Shown: positions 51,101-57,100 of the stretch, piece by piece | How the letters are laid out: every line of letters begins with the position of its first letter | Numbering within the stretch: position 1 is the stretch's first letter | Assembly: GCA_936450465.1 (NCBI GenBank) | Contig: OW388289.1 | Span: 67,206,420-67,270,419 of the forward strand | DNA: 64,000 nucleotides | Direction of reading: 5' to 3' | Source of the DNA: Gibbula magus | Lineage: Eukaryota > Mollusca > Gastropoda > Trochida > Trochidae | Made by a program: the position numbers and the translations under genes | Notes under the pieces: model-generated | The model's input: the letters and a program-made list of their open reading frames with translations, nothing else | The model's database searches: none | What the model was told of the DNA's origin: nothing

Positions 51101-54100
51101 ACAATGCTTCTTCTTTACCTTACAGGGAGATTTGGCAGGTCCAAGCAAGACCATGAGAAAGGACCCTACTGCTGCTCAGCAAAGAGACGAAACCCTCCGA
51201 GAGAATCGAAGGTAAATCTTTACATGTACCAACCGGTCTGATGTCGTATTTCCATTTCACAAGCAGGACTATCATAGATAATTATCATATCCTTTTGGAG
51301 TATTGCATTTACATTACCAAAATAATAAAGTATTTACATAACTGTTGCCAAAACTTAGCACCATTTTGTAACTGTCTTTGAATTTGGAAAACTAAAAAAA
51401 AAATTCAATCTGTTTTTGTGATTTTCTTTGATATGAAAGTGGTTTTGATGGGAATGTGTGATGCACTTTGACAAACTGATGGCATCAGCCCAGTTGTGTA
51501 CAGATGACGCAAGTTTCTATGTTTGATACGGCTTTTTCATCAAGTTTTGGTACATACATATGTAGTTTTCAAACAAAACCTTTTGTATTTGGCTCTTTTG
51601 AAAGATATTATTTTTTGTTGTCCATTCAAGCAGGAGACACATCCATTGGTAGAGGAGGAAAGGGAAGAAAAGGCAAGGCAAAGAAAAAACCAACGGAGCT
51701 GCCTGAGGAGGACGTATTGGCAACATTGAAGAAGGATAGACAAGACAGAATCCGGGTAACTATTGAGTTTTGTGATACAATTTTGATGATTACACTTCTG
51801 ATCACGAATTAGCTCAACTGGCCTGAAAGGATTGACATATTATGGCATGGCTCCGAGTCCCTTCGTCTGTAAACTTTTTCACCTTTTTAGACTTCTTCTC
51901 CAGAACCAGTGACTCTAGAGAGCTGATACAAAGCTCTAAAAAGCTAATGTACAGTCTCCTTAGCCAATAGGGATTCTAAACTTTAGATTTGGTGACAGGG
52001 ACCATGAATGAAAGAACTAATACATTTTTAAACTTATTCAGTTTATTGTTTACAGGAGGAAGTAGATCAATTTCCTGAAGCTAAAGTCAGAGAACTGCTA
52101 TGTGTGGCTGTGGAGAGGGACCCATCAATTCTCCATAGCATGCAAGAGAACCAAGGTGATCCAAGTCAGAACTCTTCCCCTCCGCAAGTTCCCGATGACA
52201 CCCCATCTTGGTGTGTCTGTCATCATTGCAGGGAGATGCCGACAGTTGTGGAGAGACGATGTTGTCGGCGTACTCCTGCCCGCTGTAGGTCTGAGAGCCG
52301 AGTAAGCTACAACACACAATTGATCCATTATCATTTATAAAGAAAATGTTCAGTGTCTTTTTCTAGTATTACACTTATTATACATACAACATAGTACACA
52401 ATCTCTACTATTTTGTATAAAGTAATAGTAAACAACTAAAACAAGTTCTGTTCTTACGTAAGATGACATTGTATTATGATCAGTTTATATCAAACAATTG
52501 ATTTATTTTTCAGGAAGTGGCAACCCTGGTGTTGGATCCCCTCGTCCTATACATCTTTAGGATGTATAGGGCTGATATTTTTGCCATCCATAACGTTAAT
52601 GAGGGAGACCTTAATCGTCAGAACAGACATGCAGCCTACAGGTGCTATATATTGTGACAATATGGGAAACTTTTGAGTTGGGACCGTAGAGTCATTCCCT
52701 CTTGTATTGTATGGAAAATAAGAGACAAATATCCCAGATCCCAAAAGGAACTACAGAGGGTTTGTGCGAGGACGATTGGGATGAGCAGATGATGTAAATA
52801 AATACCTCCGTTTACAAATGTCTTGTTTCGTTCTTTCTTCATTTTGCTGAACCTTGATATTCTGTCTTCAACTAGTTGTGATGTTGATGGGGGATATATT
52901 TGCTGGATTGTCTTTGGAAATCTCAACAGGGCGGGACATAGAGCCAGCATCTTCCAATTTCTCCCTGAATATTTCAGTCAACAACTCCTCAATGTAGTCG
53001 TAGCTTTTGATCTCTTTGACTGCAACAGCACGCCAACGGGCACTATTTTTGTTGAATGAGCGTCTCCATCTGAAATATAGAATATGATTAAGATATGATT
53101 ATTCAAATAGATAAACACAATCTTTATTGCACTGTAGCTACTCTGAAATAAAGAAGTTGTCTATTCATAAACCTGTACTACGAACTTATAGAATGCCTCT
53201 CAAAGAGAAGTATGAAAGGTGACTTTTCGTTACACAAAACACATTGTGAGTGAATGAATGTGGTTACTACTTATAACAATGGTTATTACAAAATACAATT
53301 ACCTCTTGCTTCCATCCTTGTTTAGAAGTTGAGTTCTTTCCCTGTGCCTTTCATAATCAATAGCAGCTTACTGACATCTAGCCTTGTAGACCGAATACCT
53401 GAAACAATAGGCATTATCAGCTTTTGGAGTGTAGTAATACTGGAGAAGTCGTTAATGCCACCTGACGCACAGACGCCCATGCCAAAACCCATCGGGCATT
53501 TCAGAAGAAATGTTGATACAATTGACATCAGAGGACATTAGGGTGACATATTGTTTATCATCTAAAAGTATTCTCAATTAATTTTCATTGACAAAGAAAA
53601 AAAGAAATCTCTAGAAAACAACTGCCCTAACACTACCTAAGCAGTGATATTGTATAATGGTGACATAATGTTTATGTTTATGACATCATGAACATGTGAT
53701 GGTTTAGCATTGTAAGTCACGACTAGATTAGGTACAAATTCTGTGATGTCATTTAGTTGACAAAGGTAGGGTTTTGTGACAAATTAAAATTAAAACCCTG
53801 TTTTGAAAAATGTGGAAATGTGAAAAGTAAATTTGAAACTTACGTGTATGCATATCGCTTGCCAGCATACATGAGGATGTGGTTTTGGAAACCTTCCAGT
53901 TCCGCAGATGATCTATTTAAAAAACCCATCAAGAATACTAAGAAAACAATCCATTTGACAAGAGACAACTTGAGTTTGATTTACATTTGGCTGTCCTGAT
54001 TCAAAGTCTGTATATAAACTACCAGTACACTTTTTATGTTGTGCACTCCTCCAAGCACTACTCCGAAGCAGTGCATCTATACCAAGCGCCACCGCAAAGG

Positions 54101-57100
54101 ACCCTATATATCGATACTTCTCGTGTTCGTAATATATTGCTATCATTACTTATATACTATAATTGTTATTATTTCAACTGATATTATTGAACTGTAGTTC
54201 ACATAGTATGTGATATCTCTGCATAGTTTCATGATATCTCTGCATAGCGATAAACATATTTGGTACCTGTAGTTCACATAGTATGTCAGGTTCTTCATCA
54301 GTCTGTCGTCGAAGACAAACTCTGTCAGAGCTTGATGAGCTGTGGACCCTGGTGTGAGGTACTCCTTCTCCTGCTCAATCTCTTCATGTGTACATTCTCC
54401 CAGGGCCCATTCATGCTCGTCAATGATATGGTGCACGACACCGGTCCATTTGTTCTGAAATAGAGTTATACAGCATTGAAACAAAATAAACAAACAGACA
54501 GTGACAAACATCCCAAGAAACCCTGAAAATGTGTTTGAACTGAACTCCACAAACTGTATTTAGACTTGATCTTCGTAGACACAGCCAAACATAAAAGTTC
54601 ACTGAGCTGAAAACATCTGCACATGATGATGGTTCAACATACAAAGTTAGCACAATGTAATAGAAGTATATGACCGTGCTGTATTGAATCAATGATGTAC
54701 ATTTCTCATTGAATACAAATACACAACTTACCCTTAGTAACCTCTCATCACCTTCTGCGGATTCACAGGAACTCCAGAAATGATTAATGATGTCACTTTT
54801 CCATGCCAAGAGTTCTTTAGTAGCTTTCACAGAGGCGATCTAATAAAAAATTAAACCTTGCATAACTTGACAGAGAGCAATAAACTAAAGAGAGTATTGG
54901 GAAATTAGAGAGAAGTAATCCTACATCAGACAGTAAAATAGGATTGAGCTTGATTCCAAGTATTGTCTATGTACCAATTAAAAAGTTTCTAAAAGCAACA
55001 AAATCAACTAACAGAAGTCAGTTTCTTGGCCAAGTGTTTGGCTCCATGCCACACATCATATGAGTGTCTAATGAGTGGCTGATTTTTTTCATGGGAAACA
55101 AAAGTAAAATAAATGTAAGATAATATACACAACAAACAAAATCCAATGTCAGAAATATGTGGGTTAATGACATTGATAATACTCAATGAGTAAGGTGAAA
55201 AGGTAAAAGGTAAAACACTTAAGAGAAAATATATTCTGAAGTATAAGTTTAGTAGCAAATGACGAAAAGCAGACAACACTATATCCCCTGGCAAGAAAAG
55301 TTAAAACATTGGGAAAAGTTACAATGGAGCTTTATTATTCCATACATCCTAAATCCCTCATTTGTAATAAAACCATATAATACACTTCCCAAGATGAATC
55401 AATCTCTGCCTTACAGTTATCGAGGTACTGTTCTGGAAGTGAAATTGTAAAAGGCATTTTGAGTTCTGTTCCAGAATCAAGATGAAGATGTTAAAAACAG
55501 GTGTCAGAACAAGATGGAAAACTCCTCAAGAAGGTTTTAGGCCAAAAGGTCTAAATTGTCAACAATGCTTTTAACAACGATTCTATATTATAGAGTCATG
55601 AAGTAAACAAAATCCAGCCTGAAGTTGAAATTTTGTTAGGGGAAATAATACTTACTCATGTAGGCAGATATGGATGGATGAGCATCAGTGACAACTTCAA
55701 TCATTGCAATGCCGTCTGTGGTCATTTCCTCCATCACATCCTTGAACGCTTTTATTTCCATTGTGGCTGACTTCAGACCGGTTTCTCTTTTGTCAACGAC
55801 TTGCATGGATAGTACATGTATGTCCAAGGTTTCATGATGCATAATTGTGTATGTACAGTATTTTGCTGAGAATCCCGGACTATCCATCCGCCCATCCCCT
55901 GTGAATATAGAACAAGGATTATAATAGAAACATTGGCTACTCTTCAGTAGTCTGTATGATTCTTGATGACTCAAATCACCAATAATACAATTATTATCAA
56001 TAATTTATTGTCAACACATACCAACACAAAATTTTGACATTGAGAGGTTTCAATCGTAAAGAGGAATATAAATGAACTTATGGTGATCACCGATTTATAT
56101 ATATATATATATCACTGTGTGTCGTATATCATTTTTCAATTTTGGGTTAGATTTGAGTGTCAACTCAATAGATTTAGATTTTAACCTTAGCATCATAAAT
56201 GCAACAAATAGGTTTAAAAGGGACCTTTCTTGACTAACTTAGACATTTTCCCAATTATTCAATTGTTCAAGGGTCCACCTCTCACAAAAACACAGGTGCT
56301 TTAAATAGCATTATAGTATATGAAAATATGCTTATAGTAATAGATGATTATTGTTATGCACTGAAACCATGATTACCTGCAATTACAACCTCTTTTCCCT
56401 GATACTTTCATTGTTCCCCAAAACCTGTCGATGACTTGGCAACAGTACAGGGGTTGAACATCATTTTTCTCTTCTGGTAATCAGCTATAATATTATAACA
56501 AAATCTTCATCCATTACCTTTAACTGAATGGACTTCCACAATCAGAGACACTGGTCAGAGACTGCGTATCAGAACTGCTTCCCAAGGGATCAATTCTTGA
56601 AAGGAACTCATGCTTCTGATGGAAAAGAAATATGAAAAACAAGTTGACAAATTGTTTCTAAGGATATGAAGGTTGCAAATTTTATTTTAAAAATGTAAAT
56701 CTGGATAAAGTGCTGTATTGTAATTACCTAAATGATTGATAAGTGATAATAAACCTATAGTACTTTTCGGTAGTACTTGTATCACCGCTTCCGCTCCTTT
56801 GTCTGGTATATCCAGGTGTTGAGCTGGACTTCAAACGCAAACAGTGTCTGCGTTTCTCATAACTGAAAAAAATACAGAAATGAAATTTTCCTATAAAATA
56901 AGACAGAGGTGAAAAGAGCTCACATACAATACCACAGACAAAAGGTTGTCAATCATGGTAAACATTTGCAGCCAAGACTGTTTGAAGAATGTTAACATAA
57001 ACGTAGTACATCACTCCTCAACTCTAATATCATATATATGACAAGATGATAAATCGATGTAGCCACGCTTCTTCTTGGTTCAGTATGTATGTATCTTCTT

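Larger units (their letters stand above)
50433..52792 (+). pseudogene. P2X7-type intracellular (zinc) domain protein carried by the transposon
   Basis: Exons: a possible first exon with ATG at 50,433 ([13 protein letters not shown]), 51,126-51,211 ([20 protein letters not shown]; join uncertain), about 51,632-51,755 (basic, [20 protein letters not shown]), 52,056-52,301 and 52,514-52,792. The last three are in phase with GT/AG borders. Exon 4 has [20 protein letters not shown] and exon 5 has [34 protein letters not shown] and [13 protein letters not shown]-x-C-x2-C-x-x-MP, ER-x-CCR and RVIPSCxVWxIR are the pattern of the P2X7 receptor C-terminal zinc-binding (ballast) domain, seen alone, without a channel, in many invertebrate proteins. 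A TGA at 52,654-52,656 falls inside the domain, so this copy is probably broken. A polyA signal AATAAA lies at 52,797-52,802. Function in the transposon is unknown. Confidence 0.75.

Noticed and set aside
53913..54146. 77-codon minus-strand frame between transposase exons
   Set aside because: It falls within an intron of the transposase and shows no family resemblance.
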